Assembly: GCA_035622755.1 (NCBI GenBank)
Contig: DASPUU010000138.1
Location: forward strand, 1 to 15,005
From: JADGRA01 sp035622755
Lineage (GTDB): Bacteria; Myxococcota; Myxococcia; Myxococcales; Myxococcaceae
Length of the DNA stretch: 15,005 bases
Direction: 5' to 3'
Part shown: piece after piece, positions 1 to 6,582 of the stretch
Layout of the letters: the number at the start of each line of letters is the position of its first letter
Numbering within the stretch: position 1 is the first letter of the stretch
Program-made: the position numbers and the translations under genes
The notes under the pieces: model-generated
The model's input: the letters and a program-made list of their open reading frames with translations, nothing else
Databases searched by the model: none
What the model was told of the DNA's origin: nothing

Positions 1-780
1 AAGGCGGCGCGGTCGCTCGGCGTCCCGGCGGTCATCGTCTTCGGCATCCCCGACCGCAAGGATGCCGAAGGGTCGCGCGCCTATGCCGCGGACGGCATCG
101 TGCAGCGGGCGCTCCGGGAGCTGAAGTCGGCGGTGCCGGAGCTCCAGCTCGTGGCCGACGTCTGCCTGTGCGAGTACACCGACCACGGCCACTGCGGGGT
201 GGTGGCCCGGGGCGAGGTGCAGAACGACGCCACGCTCCCTCTCCTGGCGCGCATGGCCGTGACCTGCGCGCAGGCCGGCGCGGACATCGTCGCTCCCTCG
301 GACATGATGGATGGGCGGGTGCGGGCCATCCGCCGGGCGCTCGACGAGTCCGGGCTGGCCGAGACGCCGGTGCTCGCCTACTCGGCCAAGTACGCCTCCG
401 GCTTCTACGGCCCCTTCCGCGAGGCGGCGCAGAGCACGCCGCAGTTCGGGGACCGGCGCGGCTACCAGATGGACCCGGGCAACGTCCGCGAGGCGCTCAA
501 AGAAGTGGCCCTGGATCTGGAGGAGGGCGCGGATGTGGTGATGGTCAAGCCGGCGCTCGCCTACCTCGACGTCATCGCCCGGGTGAAGGAGCGCTTCGAC
601 GTCCCGGTGGCGGCCTACAACGTGTCCGGCGAGTTCTCCATGCTCAAGGCGGCCGCCCGCGCCGGCTGGGTGGACGGCGATCGCCTGATGCTCGAGATCC
701 TGACCTCCATCAAGCGCGCCGGCGCAGACCTCATCCTCACCTACCATGCGCTCGAGGCGGCGCGTCTCCTCGGCGGGTGA
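1..780 (+). CDS. hemB: Delta-aminolevulinic acid dehydratase (porphobilinogen synthase), 5'-truncated by window edge
   Basis: Condenses two 5-aminolevulinate molecules into porphobilinogen in cytosolic tetrapyrrole (heme) biosynthesis. The frame is open from base 1 to the TGA at 778-780, giving 259 visible residues. The Zn-site signature DVCLCEYTDHGHCG places Cys at visible residues 55, 57 and 65, the C-x-C-x7-C spacing of Zn-dependent PBG synthases. The two active-site lysines are Lys130 in YSAKYASGFYGPFREAA and Lys183 in VMVKPALAY; the distance from the first Cys to the first Lys (75 residues) equals that in E. coli HemB as I recall it. By that alignment about 65 N-terminal residues lie before the window. 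The protein looks intact to its C-terminus (YHALEAARLLGG). No terminator is obvious in the 82 bases that follow. Confidence 0.97.
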   Translation, partial: KAARSLGVPAVIVFGIPDRKDAEGSRAYAADGIVQRALRELKSAVPELQLVADVCLCEYTDHGHCGVVARGEVQNDATLPLLARMAVTCAQAGADIVAPSDMMDGRVRAIRRALDESGLAETPVLAYSAKYASGFYGPFREAAQSTPQFGDRRGYQMDPGNVREALKEVALDLEEGADVVMVKPALAYLDVIARVKERFDVPVAAYNVSGEFSMLKAAARAGWVDGDRLMLEILTSIKRAGADLILTYHALEAARLLGG

Positions 781-862
781 CGCCTCGAAGCGACGGCCGG
801 CGCCCGGGGGGGACTTCTTGCAGTCGAAGGAGCGGTGGGGAAGACTGCCGGTCCAGGGACCG

Positions 863-1207
863 ATGAAGCGGCCGCGCCGCAAGGCTTCGAAACCTCCATC
901 AGCCCGGCGCGGTCCTGGAACCCGGGAGCCGGCGCTGGCCTACAAGGTGGTCGAGCTCTCCACCGTCGACGAGGGGACGCTGGAGCACACCGTCAACACC
1001 TGGGTGCAGCAGGGGTGGTCGGTGGAATCCGTCCACTTCGCCATGCGCGAGTCGAGCAAGCGCCCGGCCATGGCCTTCGTCTTCTTCACCCAGGCAAGCC
1101 CCGCCGTCCGGGGGGTCGCCCCGCCCCCGCCGGCCGAGCCGCGGGGCGTGGAGGGTGCCTGGGCACGTCTGGCGCAGCTGGCCGCCGGCGGGGAGCAGGA
1201 GCCGTGA
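863..1207 (+). CDS. Small DUF4177-like protein
   Basis: A 114-residue protein of unknown function. Residues 1-25 are basic and Pro/Arg-rich, probably disordered. Residues 26-77 (AYKVVELSTVDEGTLEHTVN, then WVQQGWSVESVHFAM and FVFFTQ) follow the DUF4177 pattern: a YKVV strand, a helix for a one-domain fold, a GW motif, and a closing strand. The C-terminus is Pro/Ala-rich. I chose the ATG at 863 because the frame upstream is low-complexity; a TTG at 818 behind a G-rich run is a possible alternative. The TGA overlaps the GTG of the next gene by 4 nt (GTGA), so the two are probably translationally coupled. The family name comes from pattern recognition only. Confidence 0.7.
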   Translation: MKRPRRKASKPPSARRGPGTREPALAYKVVELSTVDEGTLEHTVNTWVQQGWSVESVHFAMRESSKRPAMAFVFFTQASPAVRGVAPPPPAEPRGVEGAWARLAQLAAGGEQEP

Positions 1208-1788
1208 CCGGTTGGGGAGGGCGCCAGGGGGGCGCGGTGCTCAAGCTGGTCCCGGACGGGGCCGAGCCCGAGTCCCCCTATCCGCGCTGCTCGCGCGTCC
1301 TCCGCACTCTGGCCCGGGCCGCGGACGTGGGCCTGGCCTACGGCCTGGCGCTGGCCGCCGGCCGTGCCGGCCTGGTGGTGGCGCTGCTCTACCTGCTCCT
1401 GGCCGACGGCATCTTCCACGGCCAGAGCGTGGGGAAGCGCATCTTCGGGGTGAAGGCGGTGTTTCTCCCGCTGCGGACCGGAGCCCGCTTCCGGGACAGC
1501 GCCCTGCGCAATGCGCCCCTGGCGCTGGTGGTGGTCCTGAGGATGATGCCCGAGCCGCTCGGGCTCCGCGCCTTCCTCGGCGGCCTGGCGGTCATCGGCG
1601 GGGTGGAGGCGTGGAAGTGCTGGCGCGATCCGCTCGGCCGCCGTTTCGGCGACGTGTGGGCGCAGACGCAGGTGGTCGACGGGCGGGTGGTCTCGGGAAC
1701 CTCGGTCGAGGCGCAGCAGCCCACCGGCGTGCCGGCCGGGCCGGGCCGCTGGAGCCGGACCGGGGACGCCCGGCAGCACGGTTCCTAG
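1204..1788 (+). CDS. RDD family integral membrane protein
   Basis: A 194-residue protein. Residues 31-85 carry the RDD-family hallmark: a helix with Arg and Asp (RTLARAADVGLAYGL), a long hydrophobic stretch at about 42-70, then GQSVGKRIFGVKAV (73-86), the usual G-x-S/T-x-GK-x3-GVK motif. Further hydrophobic segments lie at about 104-113 and 122-133, and RRFGDVWAQTQVVDGR (146-161) matches the usual C-terminal end of the domain. Only one Asp of the classical pair is evident. Residues 165-194 are a low-complexity tail. The GTG start overlaps the preceding stop by 4 nt and follows GAGCAGGAG, a usable ribosome-binding site. RDD proteins are poorly characterised; some have been linked to ion transport. 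No specific function can be assigned here. Confidence 0.78.
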   Translation: MTGWGGRQGGAVLKLVPDGAEPESPYPRCSRVLRTLARAADVGLAYGLALAAGRAGLVVALLYLLLADGIFHGQSVGKRIFGVKAVFLPLRTGARFRDSALRNAPLALVVVLRMMPEPLGLRAFLGGLAVIGGVEAWKCWRDPLGRRFGDVWAQTQVVDGRVVSGTSVEAQQPTGVPAGPGRWSRTGDARQHGS

Positions 1789-1805
1789 CGAGGGAGGCAG
1801 CATCG

Positions 1806-3941
1806 GTGCGCATCGCGCTGACGTACAACCTGCGGCTGTCGGACGCCGAGGAGGAAGCGGAGTTCGATACCGAGGAGACGGTGAACACCCTCGCCGGCGC
1901 CATCGAGCGGCTCGGGCATCGCCTGGAGCGCGTGGAGGTCTCCGGCCCGGCCTCGCGCATCGTGGCGCGGCTGGAGGCGTACAGCCCGGATCTCATCTTC
2001 AACACCGCCGAGGGCCGGCGGGGTCGCTTCCGCGAGGCCTTCTACCCGGCGCTCTTCGACGAGCTGGGCATCCCCTACACCGGCTCGGACGCCTACGCCC
2101 TGGCGGTGACCCTGGACAAACAGCTGACCAAGCTCATGCTGCGCGAGCACGGCGTGCGCACTCCCGGGTGGCAGTACGTGGAGCACCCCGGGGAGCTGAA
2201 CCCCCGGGCGCTGCACTTCCCGGTCATCGTCAAGCCGAACTTCGAGGGATCCTCCAAGGGCATCACCCAGGATTCGGTGGCGGAGACGGTGGAGGAGCTG
2301 GAGCAGAAGACGGCCCACGCCCTGGAGCGATACCCGGCGGGGGTGCTGGTCGAGGAGTACGTCGCCGGTCGCGACATCACCGTGCCCTACCTGGCGGCGG
2401 TGCAGAACGATTTCGGCGGCGTGCTCACCCCGGTGGAATACGTCATCGATCCGAACCTGGGGGGAGGCCGCAAGTACGCCATCTACGACTACCTGCTCAA
2501 GACCACCCACGACAAAGCGGTCACCGTCCACGCTCCGGCCAAGCTGAGCCCGGCGATGACCCAGGAGCTGCGGGAGACGGCCCAGAAGGTCTTCCGGGTC
2601 TGCGACTGCCACGACCTCGGCCGTCTCGACTTCCGGCTGAGCGATGCCGGCGTGCCCTACTTCCTGGAGATCAACGCCCTGCCCAGCCTCGAGCCGGGGG
2701 CGGGGATCTACGCCGCCGCGGCGCTGGAGGGCCTCCACCTGGACGGGGTCATCGACTCCGTCATCGAGAGCGCAGCGAGGCGCAGCGGGATCAAGGACAG
2801 CCCCCGGCGCCAGGGCAAGCCGACGCGCAAGTCGGGTCCGCTCCGGGTCGGCTTCGCCTACAACGTCAAGCGCATCAAGCCCACCCCGGACGCCCAGGAG
2901 GACAGCGAGGCGGAGTACGACGCGCCGAGCACCCTGCAGGCCATCCGCGAGGCGATCGCCTCCTACGGCCACGAGGTCGTCGACCTGGAGGCCAACCAGG
3001 AGCTCCCCACCGTCCTGGCGGTGACTCCCATCGACCTGGTCTTCAACATCGCCGAGGGCTTCAAGGGACGGAACCGCGAGAGCCAGGTGCCGGCCCTGCT
3101 CGAGCTGCTCGACATCCCCTACACCGGGTCCGACCCGGCCACGCTCTCCATCGCCCTGGACAAGGCGCTGGCCAAGCGGATCGTGCGCCAGCACGGCATC
3201 CAGACGCCGAACTTCCAGCTCATGGTGACCGGCAAGGAGCGCCTGTCGCGCGAGTTCACCCGGTTCCCGCTCCTGGCCAAGCCGGTGGCGGAGGGCTCGA
3301 GCAAGGGGGTGGTCTCGAGCAGCGTCTGCCACACCGAGGCCGAGCTGCGGGAGGTGGTCCGCGAGGTGGCCGGCAAGTACCAGCAGCCGGTGCTGGTGGA
3401 GGAGTACATCTCCGGCCGGGAGTTCACCGTCGGGCTTCTCGGGGAGCGCCGGCCCAAGGTCCTTCCGCCGATGGAGATCGTCTTCCTCGACCAGGCGGAG
3501 GCGCACCCCGTCTACAGCTTCCAGCACAAGCTCGAGTGGAACGACCGCATCCGCTACGACGTGCCGGCGCGGATCGAGCCCAATCTGCTCGAGCGGCTGC
3601 GCACCATGGGACGGGCGGCCTTCATGGCGCTCGGCTGCCGGGACGTGGCCCGCATCGACTTCCGCATGGACGAGCGTGGGCGATTCTACTTCCTCGAATG
3701 CAACCCGCTCCCCGGCCTGACCCCCGGGTGGAGCGACCTGGTGCTCATCGCCCAGGGCGCGGGGATGGACTACCGGACGCTGATCGGCGAGATCCTCTCC
3801 GGGGCCATCCGGCGCTACAAGGAGCGCGAGCAACGCAAGGCGGCGGACCGGGAGGCGCCGGTGGCCGGCAACGGCAACGGCGGCCACGGGCTGTCCCTGG
3901 TGAGCGAGCTGGCCGGCGAGGTGCGGGACGCCAAGGGGTGA
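1806..3941 (+). CDS. Tandem ATP-grasp protein: two fused D-Ala-D-Ala-ligase-like units
   Basis: A 711-residue cytosolic protein. The GTG start follows GGGAGG (1792-1797) with an 8-nt spacer. Unit 1 spans about 1-325: DLIFNTAEGRRGR (62-74), IPYTGSD (89-95), ATP-grasp lysine in VIVKPNFEGSSKGI, LVEEYVAGRD, and metal-binding EINALPSLEPG (288-298). A basic linker (about 324-344) leads to unit 2: LRVGFAYN, DLVFNIAEGFKGRNRE (410-425), IPYTGSD (437-443), LLAKPVAEGSSKGV, LVEEYISGRE and ECNPLPGLTPG (631-641). Residues 660-711 form a charged helix plus a Gly/Asn-rich tail. Both units keep the nucleotide and Mg residues, so both could form an acyl-phosphate and ligate it. Both lack the N-terminal Ser-x-Glu-x-Glu-Val-Ser substrate motif of true Ddl and have N-x-AEG in place of LHG-x-x-GEDG. 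A DmpA-type peptidase follows 52 nt later. Database labels would probably read D-alanine-D-alanine ligase; I regard the substrate as unknown. Confidence 0.88.
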   Translation: MRIALTYNLRLSDAEEEAEFDTEETVNTLAGAIERLGHRLERVEVSGPASRIVARLEAYSPDLIFNTAEGRRGRFREAFYPALFDELGIPYTGSDAYALAVTLDKQLTKLMLREHGVRTPGWQYVEHPGELNPRALHFPVIVKPNFEGSSKGITQDSVAETVEELEQKTAHALERYPAGVLVEEYVAGRDITVPYLAAVQNDFGGVLTPVEYVIDPNLGGGRKYAIYDYLLKTTHDKAVTVHAPAKLSPAMTQELRETAQKVFRVCDCHDLGRLDFRLSDAGVPYFLEINALPSLEPGAGIYAAAALEGLHLDGVIDSVIESAARRSGIKDSPRRQGKPTRKSGPLRVGFAYNVKRIKPTPDAQEDSEAEYDAPSTLQAIREAIASYGHEVVDLEANQELPTVLAVTPIDLVFNIAEGFKGRNRESQVPALLELLDIPYTGSDPATLSIALDKALAKRIVRQHGIQTPNFQLMVTGKERLSREFTRFPLLAKPVAEGSSKGVVSSSVCHTEAELREVVREVAGKYQQPVLVEEYISGREFTVGLLGERRPKVLPPMEIVFLDQAEAHPVYSFQHKLEWNDRIRYDVPARIEPNLLERLRTMGRAAFMALGCRDVARIDFRMDERGRFYFLECNPLPGLTPGWSDLVLIAQGAGMDYRTLIGEILSGAIRRYKEREQRKAADREAPVAGNGNGGHGLSLVSELAGEVRDAKG

Positions 3942-3993
3942 GGCCGGATCTCGACCGCTGCGCACGGGTCCGCGAGTAAGCTGCACCGCCGGC

Positions 3994-5259
3994 ATGGTTC
4001 AGACGCCACCCGAGCCGCGCGTGCGCGCGCGCACACTGAGCCTGCCGCTCGGACGGTTCCGCCCCGGGCGGCACAACGCCATCACCGACGTGGAGGGGGT
4101 GCTGGTGGGCCACGCCACCATCGTCCGCGGGGAGGGCCGACTCCGTCCGGGCCAGGGGCCGGTCCGGACCGGGGTCACCGCCATCCTCCCCAGCCACGGC
4201 AACGTGTTCATCGACCGCCTGCACGGCGGGAGCTTCGTCCTCAACGGCGCGGGCGAGGTCTCCGGGCTGACGCAGGTCATGGAGTGGGGCCTCCTGGAGA
4301 CGCCCATCCTCCTCACCAACACCATGTCGGTGGGCGCGGTCTCCGACGCGGTGGCGCGGATCATGGTCGAGCGCTACCCGGGCATCGGGGACGAGCACGA
4401 CGTCATCATCCCGGTGGTGGGGGAGTGCGACGACAGCTGGCTCAACGACATCGCCGGCGCGCACGTCCACGAGGAGCACGTGCGGGCGGCCATCGCCGGT
4501 GCGACCTCGGGTCAGGTGGCCGAGGGAAGCGTCGGCGGCGGGACGGGGATGATCACCTGCGACTTCAAGGCCGGCATCGGCACCAGCTCGCGCAAGCTGC
4601 CCGAGTCGCACGGGGGCTACACGCTCGGCGTCCTGGTCATGTCCAACTTCGGCAAGATGCACAACCTGCGAGCCGGCGGTCTGCCCCTCGGCGAGGTCCT
4701 GGAGGAGCGCTTTCTCGGCGTGCCGCGCCGGGAGGACACCCCGGGGAGCATCATCGCCGTGCTGGCCACCGACGCCCCGCTCCTGCCGAACCAGATCTCC
4801 CGGGTCTGCAAGCGGGTGGGTCTGGGCATCGGGCGCGTGGGGAGCTACGCCGCCCACGGCTCGGGGGAGATCGTCATCGGCTTCTCCACCGCCAACGTCA
4901 TCCCGCGCCGTACCCAGAAGATGGTGACCAAGGTGAAGCTCCTCCTCGATCAGCGCCTCGACCCGCTCTACGAGGCGGTCATGGAGGCCACCGAGGAGGC
5001 GATCCTGAACTCGATGTGCATGGCCGGTCCGATGACCGGCATCAACGGGAACACCTGCCCGGCGCTCCCCCTGGACGAGGTCCGCCGCTTCGTGGAGCTC
5101 GTCCAGCCACTCCTGGGAAGCCGACGCCGGACGGGCGCGCCGGGGCCGGCATCCCCGGGGCGGGAAGGGACGGTGACCGCGGCCGACGCGCTGCCCAGCG
5201 CCGTGCGGAGCGCCGAGGGGATCCCGTTTCCCACCAAGCCGGCCCCGAGAAAGCGTTGA
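3994..5259 (+). CDS. P1 (DmpA/BapA, S58) family aminopeptidase, self-processing
   Basis: A 421-residue Ntn-like aminopeptidase. Characterised members (DmpA, BapA) remove N-terminal L-, D- or beta-amino acids from small peptides and amides. The precursor cleaves itself between Gly and Ser, and the Ser becomes the nucleophile. Here the site is PGSIIAVLATDAPL with Gly251-Ser252, predicting alpha (251 aa) and beta (170 aa) chains. Other active-site residues are in place: Asn218 in VMSNFG, and Ser290 and Glu292 in HGSGEIVIGFSTAN. The N-terminal hallmark NAITDVEGVLVGHATI and the conserved EGSVGGGTGM segment are present. No signal peptide is seen, so it is probably cytoplasmic. The last 45 or so residues (377-421) are a Pro/Arg/Ala-rich extension beyond the usual end of the beta chain. 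The ATG is 52 nt after the double ATP-grasp gene and has no strong ribosome-binding site. Confidence 0.92.
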   Translation: MVQTPPEPRVRARTLSLPLGRFRPGRHNAITDVEGVLVGHATIVRGEGRLRPGQGPVRTGVTAILPSHGNVFIDRLHGGSFVLNGAGEVSGLTQVMEWGLLETPILLTNTMSVGAVSDAVARIMVERYPGIGDEHDVIIPVVGECDDSWLNDIAGAHVHEEHVRAAIAGATSGQVAEGSVGGGTGMITCDFKAGIGTSSRKLPESHGGYTLGVLVMSNFGKMHNLRAGGLPLGEVLEERFLGVPRREDTPGSIIAVLATDAPLLPNQISRVCKRVGLGIGRVGSYAAHGSGEIVIGFSTANVIPRRTQKMVTKVKLLLDQRLDPLYEAVMEATEEAILNSMCMAGPMTGINGNTCPALPLDEVRRFVELVQPLLGSRRRTGAPGPASPGREGTVTAADALPSAVRSAEGIPFPTKPAPRKR

Positions 5260-5351
5260 CATCGCCTGGGGGGGCCTCACTCCGGGCTCGCCGGGGCACG
5301 CCGGCCTCTGCTAGAGGGTGCCCCCCTCAGGCCCACAGGGGAACCTCGGAC

Positions 5352-5483
5352 ATGGCACGCAGCCGGAGCAAGCACCAGCGCAAGCGGATGAAGATTCGCC
5401 AGGCCTGGAAGAAGAGACGGAAGACCCGAAGGAAGGCCGCCGCATCGACTGCCGCGCCGAAGTCGCCGGCGGCCAAGACGTAG
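5352..5483 (+). CDS. Small, highly basic protein of 43 residues
   Basis: Begins MARSRSKHQRKRMKIRQAWK and ends in an Ala/Pro/Lys tail (KSPAAKT). It has 18 Lys/Arg in 43 residues, concentrated in residues 3-28, and no acidic residue. The ATG follows AGGGGAA (5337-5343) with an 8-9 nt spacer, which supports real translation. Such a composition fits an RNA- or DNA-binding or ribosome-associated mini-protein, but I cannot place it in a named family. It lies alone between the peptidase gene and the promoter of the first phasin-like gene, followed by inverted repeats that may terminate its transcript. An overlapping longer frame of 399 codons through this region is a shadow of the peptidase gene. 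Confidence 0.7.
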   Translation: MARSRSKHQRKRMKIRQAWKKRRKTRRKAAASTAAPKSPAAKT

Positions 5484-5503
5484 GCGGCGGTCACCCCGGG
5501 GCT

Positions 5504-5541
5504 TCACTCGGAGTGACGCTGCGCGTCAGCCCTTCTTGCCA
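5504..5541 (+). terminator. Possible terminator after the small basic gene
   Basis: Two adjacent inverted repeats follow the stop codon: TCACT-cgg-AGTGA (5504-5516) and GACGC-tgc-GCGTC (5515-5527), then agcccttcttgcca with only a weak T-rich run. The stems are short (5 bp each), so this is tentative. The stretch also runs into the -35 box of the next promoter, so termination and re-initiation would be close together. Confidence 0.3.
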
Positions 5542-5563
5542 TTTTGCCGCGCCGCGTTATGAT
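5536..5563 (+). promoter_or_regulatory. Sigma70-type promoter for the first phasin-like gene
   Basis: TTGCCA (5536-5541), a 16-nt spacer, then TATGAT (5558-5563). Each hexamer is one mismatch from the TTGACA and TATAAT consensus. The local AT content stands out in a GC-rich window. Transcription would start near 5570, giving a leader of about 40 nt before the ATG at 5614. Confidence 0.65.
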
Positions 5564-5613
5564 GGCGGCGCGAAGGGCGGCGCTGCTCTCACTTCCGCCC
5601 AGAGGATCCGGTC

Positions 5614-6003
5614 ATGGCAAAGGCGAACGACGTGCAGGGGTTCGTGAAGGGGCAGCTCACGGTGGCGCAGAAGCGCCTCGTGGCCTTCGAGGCCGAGGCG
5701 GAAAAGGTTCTCAAGAACCTCATCGCCCGGGGTCAAGAGTCTCGCAAGGAGCTCGATGGTCTACTCGAGCGTCTCGGGTCGGCGGAGATCAAGATTCTCA
5801 ACGCCACGCTTCGTGACCTGGCCAAGCGCGCCCAGGAGGTGTCCCAGGAGGCCCGCAAGCGGCTGGAGGAGTTCCAGGACCGGCTTCTGGAGGTCGCCGG
5901 CTTCGCCAGCCAGAACCAGGTGAAGGCGCTCAACCGGCAGCTGACGAAGCTCTCGCGCCGGCTGGACACGCTCTCCGGTGAGAAGCCGGACGTGCGCGCC
6001 TAG
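5614..6003 (+). CDS. Phasin-like helical protein 1
   Basis: A 129-residue protein, almost entirely alpha-helical and rich in Lys, Glu, Arg and Leu, with no signal peptide or Cys. It starts MAKANDVQGFVKGQL and has heptad-like coiled-coil stretches at about 18-55 and 65-95. The C-terminal segment ASQNQVKALNRQLTKLSRRL resembles the leucine-repeat end of the PhaF/PHA-granule-associated phasin group. Phasins coat polyhydroxyalkanoate granules, though several phasin-like proteins have other roles. The ATG follows AGAGGA (5601-5606) with a 7-nt spacer, behind a good promoter. A related gene starts 169 nt downstream. No PHA synthase is in the window, so the granule role is an inference. Confidence 0.75.
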   Translation: MAKANDVQGFVKGQLTVAQKRLVAFEAEAEKVLKNLIARGQESRKELDGLLERLGSAEIKILNATLRDLAKRAQEVSQEARKRLEEFQDRLLEVAGFASQNQVKALNRQLTKLSRRLDTLSGEKPDVRA

Positions 6004-6030
6004 CAACACAGGCTTGCACGGCATGAGACG

Positions 6031-6057
6031 GGAGGGTCTCCAGTAACCCTCCTGGAG
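6031..6057 (+). other. Two overlapping, mutually exclusive hairpins in the gap between the phasin-like genes
   Basis: GGAGGGT (6031-6037) pairs perfectly with ACCCTCC (6046-6052). CTCCAG (6038-6043), inside that loop, pairs perfectly with CTGGAG (6052-6057). Each has an 8-nt loop, and both cannot fully form together. No T-run follows directly. It lies 28 nt after the stop of phasin-like protein 1 and could act as a 3'-end structure or terminator. Base pairing is seen directly; the role is inferred. Confidence 0.4.
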
Positions 6058-6091
6058 CGGGCAGTTTCGGGCGTTTACCCAGGCTGTACCT

Positions 6092-6097
6092 TATACT
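6092..6097 (+). promoter_or_regulatory. Possible -10 element for the second phasin-like gene
   Basis: TATACT within ccttatacttcc is one mismatch from TATAAT and is an AT-rich island in GC-rich DNA, about 75 nt before the GTG at 6173. No good -35 box sits at the expected spacing: TTTACC at 6074 is too close (12 nt) and TTTCGG at 6065 is too far (21 nt). It may need an activator, or be a chance match. Confidence 0.35.
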
Positions 6098-6172
6098 TCC
6101 ATCGCGTCTTGTGACCTGGGCTCATCGAAAGGCCGGCTCGGGGCCGGCGAGGCGCGTCCGGGAGGCTCCGCC

Positions 6173-6526
6173 GTGAACGGTGAACCAAAGGAAAAACGGG
6201 GGCTTGCCGATGCGCTCGAGCGCATGTGGTCCCAGGCCCTGGTCGCCGTGTCCTCCGCCGAGGAGGAGGCGGCCCAGCTCGTGCACCGTCTCCAGTCCGT
6301 TGCGGGTTGGAGCCAGGACGAGGTGCGCCGTCAGGTGGCCGAGATGACGGAGCGCATCGCGACCCAGCGCGGAGCGCTGGAGAAAGGGATCGAGGACGGC
6401 GTGAAGCGTGCGGTGGCCCGGCTGCGTGTACCGCGGCGGGAACAGATCCAGGCCCTGCAGGCCCGGCTGGAACGGGCCGCTGCACGGTTGGATCGCATCG
6501 CCGAGCGGCGCCCTCCCACTCGCTGA
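6173..6526 (+). CDS. Phasin-family protein 2 (PhaF-like)
   Basis: A 117-residue cytosolic helical protein. GTG start; GGGAGG (6160-6165) is 7 nt upstream. Residues 11-60 form an amphipathic helix (LADALERMWSQALVAVSSAE...). The C-terminal part AVARLRVPRREQIQALQARL, then LERAAARLDRI, matches the typical phasin/PHA-granule-associated ending: a helix, the x-R-L-x-V-P break, then a leucine-repeat helix. This is clearer than in the preceding gene. It has its own leader with possible promoter elements, plus a GCCGGC-tcggg-GCCGGC hairpin at 6132-6148 just before the ribosome-binding site. Expected role: binding polyhydroxyalkanoate granules or related helical scaffolding; not provable from this window. 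Confidence 0.8.
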   Translation: MNGEPKEKRGLADALERMWSQALVAVSSAEEEAAQLVHRLQSVAGWSQDEVRRQVAEMTERIATQRGALEKGIEDGVKRAVARLRVPRREQIQALQARLERAAARLDRIAERRPPTR

Positions 6527-6582
6527 AGAGCCCAGCCCCCCCGGGGGGGGGCGGTCTTCGCCTGGCACTCCCGAACCACCCC

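Noticed and set aside
1785..3995. Minus-strand open frame of 736 codons opposite the double ATP-grasp gene
   Set aside because: The + strand translation has clear ATP-grasp motifs. The antisense product is Val/Leu/Asp/His/Arg/Gly-rich without motifs, typical of shadow frames in GC-rich DNA.
3745..5280. Minus-strand open frame of 511 codons opposite the P1 peptidase
   Set aside because: The peptidase frame carries all active-site residues; the antisense frame shows only shadow composition.
5256..5317. Perfect TTGACA (5256-5261) and a TAGAGG (5312-5317) before the small basic gene, considered as a promoter
   Set aside because: They are 50 nt apart, far too long, and no -10 box lies 16-18 nt after TTGACA. 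The hexamer overlaps the peptidase stop codon.
5265..5330. Long-range pairing between the G-run near 5265-5275 and the C-run near 5321-5330
   Set aside because: It needs a bulge, spans about 60 nt and relies on low-complexity G and C runs; chance is likely in this composition.
6132..6148. GCCGGC-tcggg-GCCGGC hairpin upstream of phasin-like gene 2, considered as a terminator or riboswitch
   Set aside because: GCCGGC is self-complementary and common in GC-rich DNA. There is no T-run and no wider conserved structure that I can recognise.
6560..6575. TGGCAC resembling a sigma54 -24 element before the transglycosylase gene
   Set aside because: No TTGC-type -12 element occurs at the required spacing.
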